Shown here: positions 32,651 to 40,498 of the stretch, piece by piece
How positions within the stretch are numbered: position 1 is the stretch's first letter
How the letters are laid out: each line of letters opens with the position of its first letter
Assembly (NCBI RefSeq): GCF_002217205.1
Contig: NZ_MUGT01000047.1
Location: forward strand, 42,870 to 106,869
Length of the DNA: 64,000 nucleotides
Source: Flavobacterium branchiophilum NBRC 15030 = ATCC 35035
Lineage (GTDB): Bacteria > Bacteroidota > Bacteroidia > Flavobacteriales > Flavobacteriaceae
Reading direction: 5' to 3'
Notes under the pieces: model-generated
Database searches by the model: none
Told to the model about the DNA's origin: nothing
What the model saw: only the letters and a program-made list of their open reading frames with translations
Made by a program: the position numbers and the translations under genes

Positions 32651-32731
32651 GGGGAGATACTCAAGCGGCCAACGAGGGCAGACTGTAAATCTGCTGTGAA
32701 AACTTCGCAGGTTCGAATCCTGCTCTCCCCA
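32651..32731 (+). tRNA. tRNA-Tyr (GTA)
   Basis: The acceptor stem GGGGAGA (32651-32657) pairs with TCTCCCC (32724-32730), discriminator A. The anticodon arm GCAGA-ctGTAaa-TCTGC has anticodon GTA at 32685-32687. The T arm is GCAGG-ttcgaat-CCTGC. A long variable arm makes it class II, as expected for bacterial tRNA-Tyr. The CCA end is not encoded. Confidence 0.95.
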
Positions 32732-32732
32732 C

Positions 32733-32761
32733 AAAAAGCTCCATATTATATGGAGCTTTTT
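32733..32761 (+). terminator. Rho-independent terminator of tRNA-Tyr
   Basis: An 11-bp stem (AAAAAGCTCCA, 32733-32743, with 32751-32761), a 7-nt loop and a T tail, 1 nt after the tRNA. Confidence 0.85.
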
Positions 32762-32764
32762 TTA

Positions 32765-33011
32765 TATCCTATTTTAAAATGTCATTATAAATCAATGTCG
32801 TATAGTTAAGCATTAATCGTATCAATCATCTTTGTCAAAGTTTTAAACTTTGTCAAACATCATCTGCAATTATTATATTTCGTTCAACAAAACGACATAG
32901 CATCAAAACATCGAACGTATAAAATATTTTAAAATAATGCCACAAATAAGCCTATAATAAAAATTACATCTAAAATATTTAGAAACATTTTTTTTGTTTA
33001 ATAGTTAGCCG
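32765..33011. other. Non-coding AT-rich spacer with a CAAAGTTT palindrome
   Basis: No gene seen. 32836-32852 is a near-perfect palindrome (CAAAGTTT-T-AAACTTTG) enclosed by two TTTGTCAAA direct repeats (32831-32839 and 32849-32857). The remainder is AT-rich without a clear signal until the promoter of the next gene. Confidence 0.4.
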
Positions 33012-33019
33012 TACTTTTG
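33012..33019 (+). promoter_or_regulatory. -7 box of the threonylcarbamoyl-AMP synthase gene
   Basis: TACTTTTG matches TAnnTTTG; the ATG is 32 nt downstream. A TTG at 32994-32996 is slightly too close (15 nt) to be a sure -33 element. Confidence 0.5.
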
Positions 33020-33051
33020 TTGGTTAATTCATATACACAAATTTTTTTAAA

Positions 33052-33618
33052 ATGGACTTGAGTCAAGAAGTATTTAATGCTTACGAAATTATTAAAAACG
33101 GAGGGATTATATTATATCCTACCGATACGGTTTGGGGTATTGGCTGTGATGCAACAAACGAAAATGCTATAAATAAAATATTTCAGCTCAAAAAACGAGC
33201 CGCAACACAAAGCATGATTTGTTTAGTAAATGGCGAAAAAATGATGTATAATATTTTTAAAGATATTCCAGAAGTAGCTTGGCAAATCATCGATTTGTCC
33301 GAAAAACCAACAACATTGATATTAGACAAGCCCCGAAATGTAGCACCCAATCTCATGGCTCAAGACCAAACTTTGGCCATACGGATGGTTAAAGAACCTT
33401 TTTGTTTTAAACTATTAGAACGAATGAAAGTACCATTAGTTTCAACCTCTGCAAACATTACTGGACAGCCAACCCCTCAAAACTTTCACGAAATTTCAAA
33501 AGAAATTATCAATGGAGTTGATTATGTTGTCGATTTTAATAGAGATAAAAAAACAACAAAACCATCTACGATTATTAAAATATCGTTGGACGCTCAAGTT
33601 AAAATTATAAGAAAATAA
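33052..33618 (+). CDS. L-threonylcarbamoyladenylate synthase (Sua5/YrdC)
   Basis: A 188-residue single YrdC-type domain. Substrate-binding motifs are visible: LYPTDTVWGIGCDATNENAI (residues about 22-41), the KKRAATQSMICLV segment in place of the classical KxR loop, and VSTSANITGQPTPQNF near residue 130. The enzyme makes threonylcarbamoyl-AMP from threonine, bicarbonate and ATP, the first step of t6A37 modification of tRNAs that read ANN codons. The extra Sua5 C-terminal domain is absent, so it is the short TsaC-type. It probably shares a transcript with the next gene, a tRNA-processing enzyme 53 bp downstream, a reasonable functional pair. Confidence 0.92.
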   Translation: MDLSQEVFNAYEIIKNGGIILYPTDTVWGIGCDATNENAINKIFQLKKRAATQSMICLVNGEKMMYNIFKDIPEVAWQIIDLSEKPTTLILDKPRNVAPNLMAQDQTLAIRMVKEPFCFKLLERMKVPLVSTSANITGQPTPQNFHEISKEIINGVDYVVDFNRDKKTTKPSTIIKISLDAQVKIIRK

Positions 33619-33671
33619 TTATTAAATTGCAAGTATTTTTTTATATTTAAAATAAAATAGTTTTTAAAGAA

Positions 33672-35090
33672 ATGAATTATAAAACATCATTAAGCCACCC
33701 TATTTTTGAAATAATTACTAAAGCTAGTACCCATTTGGGTATAGAATGTTATGTAATCGGTGGATTTGTAAGGGATTTGTTATTAAATAGAGCTTTTAAA
33801 AAAGACATCGATGTTGTAGCCGTAGGTAGTGGCATTGCATTAGCCCTAAAAGTTGCCGAAATGTTGCCCAATAATCCAAAAGTTCAAGTATTTAAAACTT
33901 ATGGCACCGCCATGCTGCGTTTTCAAGATACTGATATTGAATTTGTTGGTGCAAGAAAAGAAAGCTATCATTTTGAAAGTAGAAACCCAGTTGTAGAGAA
34001 TGGCACGCTTGAGGATGATCAAAACCGTAGGGATTTTACTATTAATGCTTTAGCTCTGTCTTTAAATCAATCAAACTATGGCGATTTAATTGACCCGTTT
34101 GATGGTGTTTGTGATTTGAAAAATAAAATTATTCAAACACCTTTAGATCCCGACATTACTTTTTCTGACGATCCATTAAGGATGCTTCGGGCAATTAGAT
34201 TTGCCACACAATTGCATTTTGACATCAACAGCCTTTCATTCGAATCAATTCAAAAGAATGCCTCACGAATAAAAATTATTTCAGGCGAAAGAATTGTCGA
34301 TGAGTTGAATAAAATATTAGATACTTCAAAACCATCTATTGGGTTCTTATTATTATACCATTCAGGACTATTGGATTATATTTTGCCAGAATTAACAAGC
34401 CTAAATGAAGTTGAAGAAATAGAAGGACATACACATAAGAATAACTTTTATCATACATTAGAAGTTGTAGATAATATAAGTCAAAATACTGAAGATGTTT
34501 GGCTAAAATGGGCGGCTTTATTGCATGATATTGGCAAAGCACCAACAAAAAAGTTCCATAAAAAACAAGGATGGACATTTCATGGGCATGAATTTTTAGG
34601 CGGAAAAATGACAAAAAAAATCTTTGAAAGGTTGCATTTGCCTTTAAATCATAAATTAAAATTTGTACAAAAAATGGTTGCAATGAGTTCCAGACCAATT
34701 GTTTTATCACAAGATTTAGTTACCGATTCGGCTGTAAGGCGATTGGTTTTTGATGCAGGCGATGATATTGAAAGTTTAATGACATTATGTGAGGCAGATA
34801 TCACAACTAAAAATCCATCTAAATATAAGAAATATCATAAAAATTTTGAAATAGTAAGACAAAAAATTCAAGAAGTTGAAGAACGAGATGCCATAAGAAA
34901 TTTTCAACCACCCATATCGGGCGAGGAAATTATGAAAATATTTGATATAAAACCTTCAAAAGAAATAGGAATATTAAAAGAAGCTGTAAAAGAAGCTATT
35001 TTAGATGGAGAAATACCCAATAATTATGATCAAGCATACGATTTTGTTATTAAAAAAGCAGCAAAACTAGGATTACACATTTTAGAATAA
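33672..35090 (+). CDS. CCA tRNA nucleotidyltransferase/poly(A) polymerase family with HD domain
   Basis: A 472-residue class II nucleotidyltransferase. The head has the GG motif YVIGGFVRDLLL and the metal-binding pair KDIDVVAVGSG (D-x-D), then the RRDFTINALAL motif and DPLRMLRAIRFATQL. An HD domain follows (LLHDIGKAPTKKFHKKQGW near residues 285-300), as in bacterial CCA-adding enzymes. Because tRNA-Tyr here lacks an encoded CCA, this enzyme is needed to finish it. The HD domain could add phosphatase or phosphodiesterase activity. A poly(A) polymerase role cannot be excluded by sequence alone. It lies between a t6A gene and heme A synthase, 12 bp from the latter. Confidence 0.9.
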   Translation: MNYKTSLSHPIFEIITKASTHLGIECYVIGGFVRDLLLNRAFKKDIDVVAVGSGIALALKVAEMLPNNPKVQVFKTYGTAMLRFQDTDIEFVGARKESYHFESRNPVVENGTLEDDQNRRDFTINALALSLNQSNYGDLIDPFDGVCDLKNKIIQTPLDPDITFSDDPLRMLRAIRFATQLHFDINSLSFESIQKNASRIKIISGERIVDELNKILDTSKPSIGFLLLYHSGLLDYILPELTSLNEVEEIEGHTHKNNFYHTLEVVDNISQNTEDVWLKWAALLHDIGKAPTKKFHKKQGWTFHGHEFLGGKMTKKIFERLHLPLNHKLKFVQKMVAMSSRPIVLSQDLVTDSAVRRLVFDAGDDIESLMTLCEADITTKNPSKYKKYHKNFEIVRQKIQEVEERDAIRNFQPPISGEEIMKIFDIKPSKEIGILKEAVKEAILDGEIPNNYDQAYDFVIKKAAKLGLHILE

Positions 35091-35102
35091 AATACAATTG
35101 GA

Positions 35103-36116
35103 ATGCAAAAATATTATATAAAAACGGCAAAAACCGCCCTGATTTTGGTGTATTTAGTTATCATAGCGGGAGCTTTAGTACGAATGACAGGCTCAGGAAT
35201 GGGGTGTCCAGATTGGCCAAAATGCTTTGGTTATTACATTCCACCCACAGACATCAAACAGTTGTTGTGGCAACCCCAACATCAATATCTTGAAAATCAA
35301 GTGATTATAAAAGACGAAAAGTTGTATGTTGCAGTGGGCAATTTTAAAACCCAAACGACATTTGACCCAACACAATGGCGACCTTATACTAAACATGACT
35401 ATGCAATATTTAATGCCAAACACACTTGGATCGAATACCTTAATCGACTAGCAGGTGCCTTGGCTGGAATAGTAGTTTTTTTGATGGCTGTTTGCTCATT
35501 TGGATTTTGGAAAACCAATAAAAAAGTTACCATTTGGTCATGGATTACAGTAATCTTAATGGGATTTCAAGGTTGGTTAGGGGCAAAAGTGGTTTATTCT
35601 GTATTAAATCCAATAAAAATTACCTTACATACTTTTGTAGCATTACTCATTGTAGCTGTTATGTTATCAGCAATTGATGCTGCTAAAAAGCAAGTTTTTC
35701 AACATGAGAATAATATTTTATTCAATAAAATATTAATATTATCAATATTTTTAACATTAATTCAAATAATTTTAGGTACACAAGTAAGACAATTTGTTGA
35801 TGATCAAATAAAAATGTTGGGGTATGATCAAATGCACATAATATTAGAACACCCAACTATTACATTCTATATCCATCGAACGCTGTCAATGTTGGTTTTG
35901 TTTTCAACAATTTATCTTTATATTCAAAACAAAAGCTTTGCAGTGCAATTAAAATTGGTTAATTGGATCATGCTTGCAGTTGTTTTTGAAGCTTTAAGCG
36001 GCATCATTATTACCTACTTACATTTTCCATTTGCTTCACAGCCAATACATTTGGTATTTGCTTCTGTTTTGTTTGGATTACAATATCAATTAGCAATACA
36101 ATTGATAAAAAAATAA
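35103..36116 (+). CDS. ctaA: Heme A synthase, COX15/CtaA family
   Basis: A 337-residue inner membrane protein with about eight helices in two repeats. The N-terminal repeat starts with LVYLVIIAGALVRMTGSGMG and the conserved loop GMGCPDWPKCFG, which has the cysteine pair seen in many CtaA proteins. Histidine ligands for heme lie in KHTWIEYLNRLAG and in HTFVALLIVAVM, with the second set in YIHRTLSMLVL and FPFASQPIHLVFAS. CtaA oxidises heme O to heme A for aa3-type oxidases. It follows the nucleotidyltransferase gene by 12 bp but is functionally unrelated. No ctaB is in the window. Confidence 0.9.
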   Translation: MQKYYIKTAKTALILVYLVIIAGALVRMTGSGMGCPDWPKCFGYYIPPTDIKQLLWQPQHQYLENQVIIKDEKLYVAVGNFKTQTTFDPTQWRPYTKHDYAIFNAKHTWIEYLNRLAGALAGIVVFLMAVCSFGFWKTNKKVTIWSWITVILMGFQGWLGAKVVYSVLNPIKITLHTFVALLIVAVMLSAIDAAKKQVFQHENNILFNKILILSIFLTLIQIILGTQVRQFVDDQIKMLGYDQMHIILEHPTITFYIHRTLSMLVLFSTIYLYIQNKSFAVQLKLVNWIMLAVVFEALSGIIITYLHFPFASQPIHLVFASVLFGLQYQLAIQLIKK

Positions 36117-36151
36117 TTAACCAACTTATCATTTTGAAAGCATCAAACTAT

Positions 36152-37093
36152 TTATTTTTTATATAAAGGACTAATGATTTGCACGTTTTGAAATGCAATT
36201 GCACCTTTGATTACACCAGAAATACAAGTACGAAGTGCCTCTATAATATGGATTTTGAGTTCATTTTTAGGAAAAATTAAACTTACTTCTCGTGCCGGTT
36301 TTGGTTCTGAAAAATGTTTTAATTTTAGTTTGTTATTTTCATTCAAATCCAAAGTATGTAGATAGGGTAGGAGGGTCATACCCAAACCTTCGTCGGCTAA
36401 TTTTATTAAAGTTTCAAAGCTCCCGCTTTCAATTTGAAAATGATTTGTATTAAAATTCTTATCATTTTTACATAAATTTAAAATTCCATCTCTAAAACAA
36501 TGTCCATCTTGTAATAATAAAATTTCTTCAATATTCAAATCAGATATTTCTATCTCTTTTTTATTTGTATGGGTGTGATTTTCTGGTAAATATGCTACAA
36601 AAGGTTCATAATATAAAACAATTTCTTTTATTTTTTCCTCCATCAAAGGGGTAGCCGCAATTGCTGCATCAAGAGTTCCAGAATTTAAGTGAGTAATTAT
36701 TTCATCTGTATTAAGTTCTTCAATTATTAATTTTATTTTAGGATATTTTTTTATGAAATTATTTAAAAACATAGGTAGCAAAGTAGGCATAACGGTGGGT
36801 ATAATCCCTAATCTGAATTCGCCACCAATATAGCCTTTTTGTTGTTCAACTATATCTTGAATTCTATCTGCTTCATTTACAATGTTTTTTGCTTGCGAAA
36901 CTATTTTAATACCAATATCAGTAAGTTGAATGGGTTTTTTACTTCTATCAAAAATAAGAATATTCAATTCTTCTTCAATTTTTTGTATTTGCATACTTAA
37001 AGTAGGTTGGGTAACAAAACATTTTTCTGCAGCCAAAGTAAAATTTTTATGCTCAGCTACTGCTAAAACATATTTCAATTGTGTGATTGTCAT
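36152..37093 (-). CDS. oxyR: Hydrogen peroxide sensor OxyR, LysR family
   Basis: A 313-residue LysR-type regulator from the ATG at 37093 (MTITQLKYVLAVAEHKNFTL). A longer frame to 37153 only adds a hydrophobic tail and was rejected because a -7 box lies at 37112-37119. The HTH is in residues 1-60 (AAEKCFVTQPTLSMQIQKIE). In the sensor domain, Cys-199 in LLLQDGHCFRDG and Cys-208 in ILNLCKND occupy exactly the positions of the E. coli OxyR peroxidatic and resolving cysteines, and the GHC-F/L-RD motif is conserved. It should therefore activate peroxide defence genes after disulfide formation. Confidence 0.93.
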   Translation of the reverse strand: MTITQLKYVLAVAEHKNFTLAAEKCFVTQPTLSMQIQKIEEELNILIFDRSKKPIQLTDIGIKIVSQAKNIVNEADRIQDIVEQQKGYIGGEFRLGIIPTVMPTLLPMFLNNFIKKYPKIKLIIEELNTDEIITHLNSGTLDAAIAATPLMEEKIKEIVLYYEPFVAYLPENHTHTNKKEIEISDLNIEEILLLQDGHCFRDGILNLCKNDKNFNTNHFQIESGSFETLIKLADEGLGMTLLPYLHTLDLNENNKLKLKHFSEPKPAREVSLIFPKNELKIHIIEALRTCISGVIKGAIAFQNVQIISPLYKK

Positions 37094-37111
37094 AAAATAA
37101 AGTATTTTGAT

Positions 37112-37119
37112 GCAAATAT
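37112..37119 (-). promoter_or_regulatory. -7 box of oxyR
   Basis: On the minus strand this reads TATATTTG, a full TAnnTTTG match, 18 nt before the ATG at 37093. It overlaps the longer reading frame and so decides the start. Confidence 0.5.
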
Positions 37120-37273
37120 ATAAACAAATCAATTTAATTGATACTTTAATCAATTTTATTTTGGTTCAATAAAAAATTTAAAATATTTTGTGAACATAAG
37201 GCAACTAAAAAATCTTTAAACAGCTTGAGGTAGATATGAATATCTTAATGTAATTTTAAATGTAAATGAAAAT

Positions 37274-38476
37274 TTAATCTTCTTCTGTTAAATTTTCATT
37301 AAATGCCGAAGGGAGTAATTTAGGTATAAATTTAATTAAAAGCGGCAAAATCAAACTGCCTCCAGGTATTAAAAAAATTGTTAAAGAAGGAATTGTTTTG
37401 CATAAATCTAATAGTTGTAATTTAATTTTCTTTTTTTCTTTTTCATCTAAATCCCTTTGTGTTGAAATAGCCAATAATTTCAACAATTCTTTACTTTGAG
37501 ATAATTCTTTCAATAATCTATTTTTATTGCGAATGATCAAAACTTCAATAGTCAAAGCTGTATTGACATAGAAATGTTTGACGGGATTGGCATCATTAAA
37601 ATAAGGAATTTCAGATTTATTTTGTTGAAAATAGATTTTTGTTTCCTCAATACTATTTTCAACAAATGAATCATCAATTTGCATCAGTTCGGCTAATTTA
37701 TGTAAAAAATAGATTTCATCATTTTCTATTTGAAAATCACTCCACATTGACAGTCCAGCTAAATCTATCATATAATATTTTTCCAAAATATGATCAAAAT
37801 ACCCAACTTCTAGTTGTTCCATATTTTGAACATTAATTTTAGAAAATTTGGTATATCTTACAGAAGATTCAAATAATTTTGAAATTAATTCATCATTTTT
37901 ACTTTTATGCTGCTTAAATTTTAATGCTAATGATATAATACTTATAATAATTTCTTCAGTTTTTTGAAAATATTTGTTAGATATAAAGCCGTTATGTATA
38001 TATCTTTCAAAACCCAATACGTCGATAAATAAAAGTGCATTTGTTAAAATATTGGAAAAATTTTTACTTAAAAGATCTTGATTGGTTTGTACACGACTAT
38101 CTATAATTTGTTCTAACTTTAAACTATGATCTTGTGTTGAAAATAATTTTGTAATAATATTATTTGAATTTGGAATAATTTCTAGATAATATTTTGAAAT
38201 TATTTTCAAAAAATCTGTATGATTTTTAATATTTGAATTCCGTAGGTACAACTGATACAACGTATTTAACAAAGCAATTTTTGTTTTTTCATCGGGTTTC
38301 CAATGCAAACTATCCATTTGCTTTGGTGTATCAAATGAGACTATATGTCCAAAAATTAATCCTGTTTTTCTGATATTTTCATAAAATTTGAAAGTAGATA
38401 TTTCTGTATTTATGTTTTCAAAATTTTGTTCCTGAAAAAATTTTTCTACCCAACCAGGTGCCGATGGATTAATCAT
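37274..38476 (-). CDS. LETM1-related biofilm-associated protein
   Basis: A 400-residue largely helical protein. It opens with MINPSAPGWVEKFFQEQNFE, which I remember as the conserved start of flavobacterial LETM1-related proteins. The C-terminal 70 residues carry a LETM1-like signature: STQRDLDEKEKKKIKLQLLD, then CKTIPSLTIFLIPGGSLILP and LLIKFIPKLLPSAF, a hydrophobic segment that fits one membrane helix. The name 'biofilm-associated' comes from work on flavobacterial homologues; I cannot infer the molecular role. It lies 22 bp downstream of the LTA-synthase-like gene, same strand, so they may be co-transcribed. Confidence 0.82.
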   Translation of the reverse strand: MINPSAPGWVEKFFQEQNFENINTEISTFKFYENIRKTGLIFGHIVSFDTPKQMDSLHWKPDEKTKIALLNTLYQLYLRNSNIKNHTDFLKIISKYYLEIIPNSNNIITKLFSTQDHSLKLEQIIDSRVQTNQDLLSKNFSNILTNALLFIDVLGFERYIHNGFISNKYFQKTEEIIISIISLALKFKQHKSKNDELISKLFESSVRYTKFSKINVQNMEQLEVGYFDHILEKYYMIDLAGLSMWSDFQIENDEIYFLHKLAELMQIDDSFVENSIEETKIYFQQNKSEIPYFNDANPVKHFYVNTALTIEVLIIRNKNRLLKELSQSKELLKLLAISTQRDLDEKEKKKIKLQLLDLCKTIPSLTIFLIPGGSLILPLLIKFIPKLLPSAFNENLTEED

Positions 38477-38498
38477 ATTGCTAATTTATATATAAAAA

Positions 38499-40430
38499 TT
38501 AATTTTTACTACTTAATTTTTTGTCAATAACTCGCTCCATATAATCTTGAATGAAGGCTTTACATTTGGTTTCTATTTGATTCATCGTGGTATTTCTTTT
38601 GGTTATTAAATTGATAGACAATGATTTATCTGATTTATCATAAAACCCAATTGCTTTTTTACCATCAAAAATACAAATGTAAGGCCCTTCTAAAAATTGA
38701 TAATAAGTTCCGTTTGAATTGATTATAAAAGGAGTTTCTGATTGTGCAACTAAACTGCGCCCCCAACTTCTAAATGGTTTTGGATAACCTATCATGTCCA
38801 ATATGGTTGGGTAAATATCAATCTGTTGAGCATAGTCATCATTTACACCAACATATTGATTTCCAGGTTTATAAAACATGATTGGAATGGCATAGTGATT
38901 GATTGGTTTTTGATATTCTTCATAATAAATTTGATTGCAATGATCTGCCACAAACACAAAAATAGTGTTTTGAAACCACGAAGTCTTTTTGGCAGTTTTA
39001 AAAAATTGCTTCAAACTATAATCAGAATAGGCAATACATTTGTGTATGGGTAATTGCTTTTCTGTAAATTTTTGTTTGTATTGGTTTGGTATATTATATG
39101 GTTCGTGAGAACTTACTGTAAATATTGTTGCCAAAAAAGGGTTTTTAGTATTATCTAAATTACGTTTCATAAATTGTAAAAAAGGTTCGTCCCAAATGCC
39201 CCAAAATCCATCAAAATCTGCTTCATTTTGATATTCTGTCCTTCCATAATATTGGTTGATTCCTAATATGTTTGAAAAACCTAAGAAACCCATTGAACCA
39301 TTGGCTGCTCCATGAAAAAATTTTGTTTCATAACCTATTGATCCTAAAGTAGATACCAAAGATTCGATTTTTTGTTTAGGATAAGGCGATGATGTAAATG
39401 CATCTTTAAATGAAGGAATTCCTGCCAAAACAGACGACATGCCATGTATGGATTGTCTTCCATTAGCATAAGCATTTGTAAATATTAGACTATTATTAGC
39501 CAACGAATCTATAAATGGAGTATGGCTTTCATATTTTGGAATTGTAGTGTTTTTATTAAAAGCCCCAACATATTCTTTACCAAAACTTTCTAATATAAAT
39601 ATTACAATATTTGGCTTAATACTTGGATTATTTTTGTAAAATTTAATAGGTCGAATGGTTTTTTGTATCAGATTTGGGTTTATTTCTGGATAATTAGTTT
39701 TTTGAAAGCTATTGCTAAACATGGTTCTAATTATTGCAAATGGTGTATTTAAAACAAAATCGGAATGTGCGGGATATTTTACATGTTTACTGGCATCAAG
39801 AATATTTATTGGTCGAGTAGATTTATCAAAATCACCTCCTCTTATTCCAGCAATTACAAAGGCTACGATGATTAAAAAACTAACTATTGAAGATCCAAAA
39901 TATTGAAATTTATTTGAGGGTAAATATTTTTTTATATTAATTTTTTTATAAATATAAACCCATAAATACAACGTAATGATCAATAATAAAAAAACATGCC
40001 AATAGTGAATCAGAAAACCACTAAAAAGTTTGAATTTATTTGTTTCATTTTCTAATATATTTTTTACAACAATTGTTGTTCTTGCAAATGTATATTTGTA
40101 ATAAATAAAATCTATAAAATTAGATGAATAAGCTATACTATTGAATAGGAAATAGATATAAAATAAAATTTGCTGGTATTTGGGAGTTGTATTTGTCCAA
40201 AACGGAATAATAGATAATAAAATGAAAAGGCTATTGGCATATAGAATGGCTGTTGTATCAAAAGCTAGTCCATAATAATATAGTTCAAAAAATGTTGCAA
40301 TTGAATTGATTTTTAATAGATCTACATTATAGATAAAAAACAATAATCTTGCTACAAAATAAAATAAATAGGCAAGTAATAATCTTATAAGTAAGATTTT
40401 ATATTCTGAAATTCTAAAATTTTTAGTCAT
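38499..40430 (-). CDS. LTA synthase family protein (membrane sulfatase-type)
   Basis: A 643-residue protein with about five N-terminal membrane helices (residues 1-205) and a periplasmic sulfatase-fold domain (about 255-600). The fold shows IVIFILESFGKEYVG, the nucleophile region TNAYANGRQSIHGMSSVLAG (Ser/Thr position), the metal ligand run FFHGAANGSMGF, SSHEPYNIP and VADHCNQIYY. This is the architecture of LtaS-like phosphoglycerol transferases. As Bacteroidota have no lipoteichoic acid, its real substrate is more likely a membrane or surface glycolipid (osmoregulated glucan, LPS or a phosphoethanolamine-type modification). It has a -7 box of its own. Confidence 0.88.
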   Translation of the reverse strand: MTKNFRISEYKILLIRLLLAYLFYFVARLLFFIYNVDLLKINSIATFFELYYYGLAFDTTAILYANSLFILLSIIPFWTNTTPKYQQILFYIYFLFNSIAYSSNFIDFIYYKYTFARTTIVVKNILENETNKFKLFSGFLIHYWHVFLLLIITLYLWVYIYKKINIKKYLPSNKFQYFGSSIVSFLIIVAFVIAGIRGGDFDKSTRPINILDASKHVKYPAHSDFVLNTPFAIIRTMFSNSFQKTNYPEINPNLIQKTIRPIKFYKNNPSIKPNIVIFILESFGKEYVGAFNKNTTIPKYESHTPFIDSLANNSLIFTNAYANGRQSIHGMSSVLAGIPSFKDAFTSSPYPKQKIESLVSTLGSIGYETKFFHGAANGSMGFLGFSNILGINQYYGRTEYQNEADFDGFWGIWDEPFLQFMKRNLDNTKNPFLATIFTVSSHEPYNIPNQYKQKFTEKQLPIHKCIAYSDYSLKQFFKTAKKTSWFQNTIFVFVADHCNQIYYEEYQKPINHYAIPIMFYKPGNQYVGVNDDYAQQIDIYPTILDMIGYPKPFRSWGRSLVAQSETPFIINSNGTYYQFLEGPYICIFDGKKAIGFYDKSDKSLSINLITKRNTTMNQIETKCKAFIQDYMERVIDKKLSSKN

Positions 40431-40466
40431 GTATTTGCAATACTGTAATTGTAATTAAAATAGATG

Positions 40467-40474
40467 CAAATATA
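40467..40474 (-). promoter_or_regulatory. -7 box of the LTA-synthase-like gene
   Basis: On the minus strand this reads TATATTTG, a full match, 36 nt before the ATG at 40430. Confidence 0.45.
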
Positions 40475-40498
40475 AATTAAAATATTTGTATAATGGAA

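Noticed and set aside
32594..32809. 71-codon frame over the tRNA
   Set aside because: It reads straight through tRNA-Tyr and its terminator.
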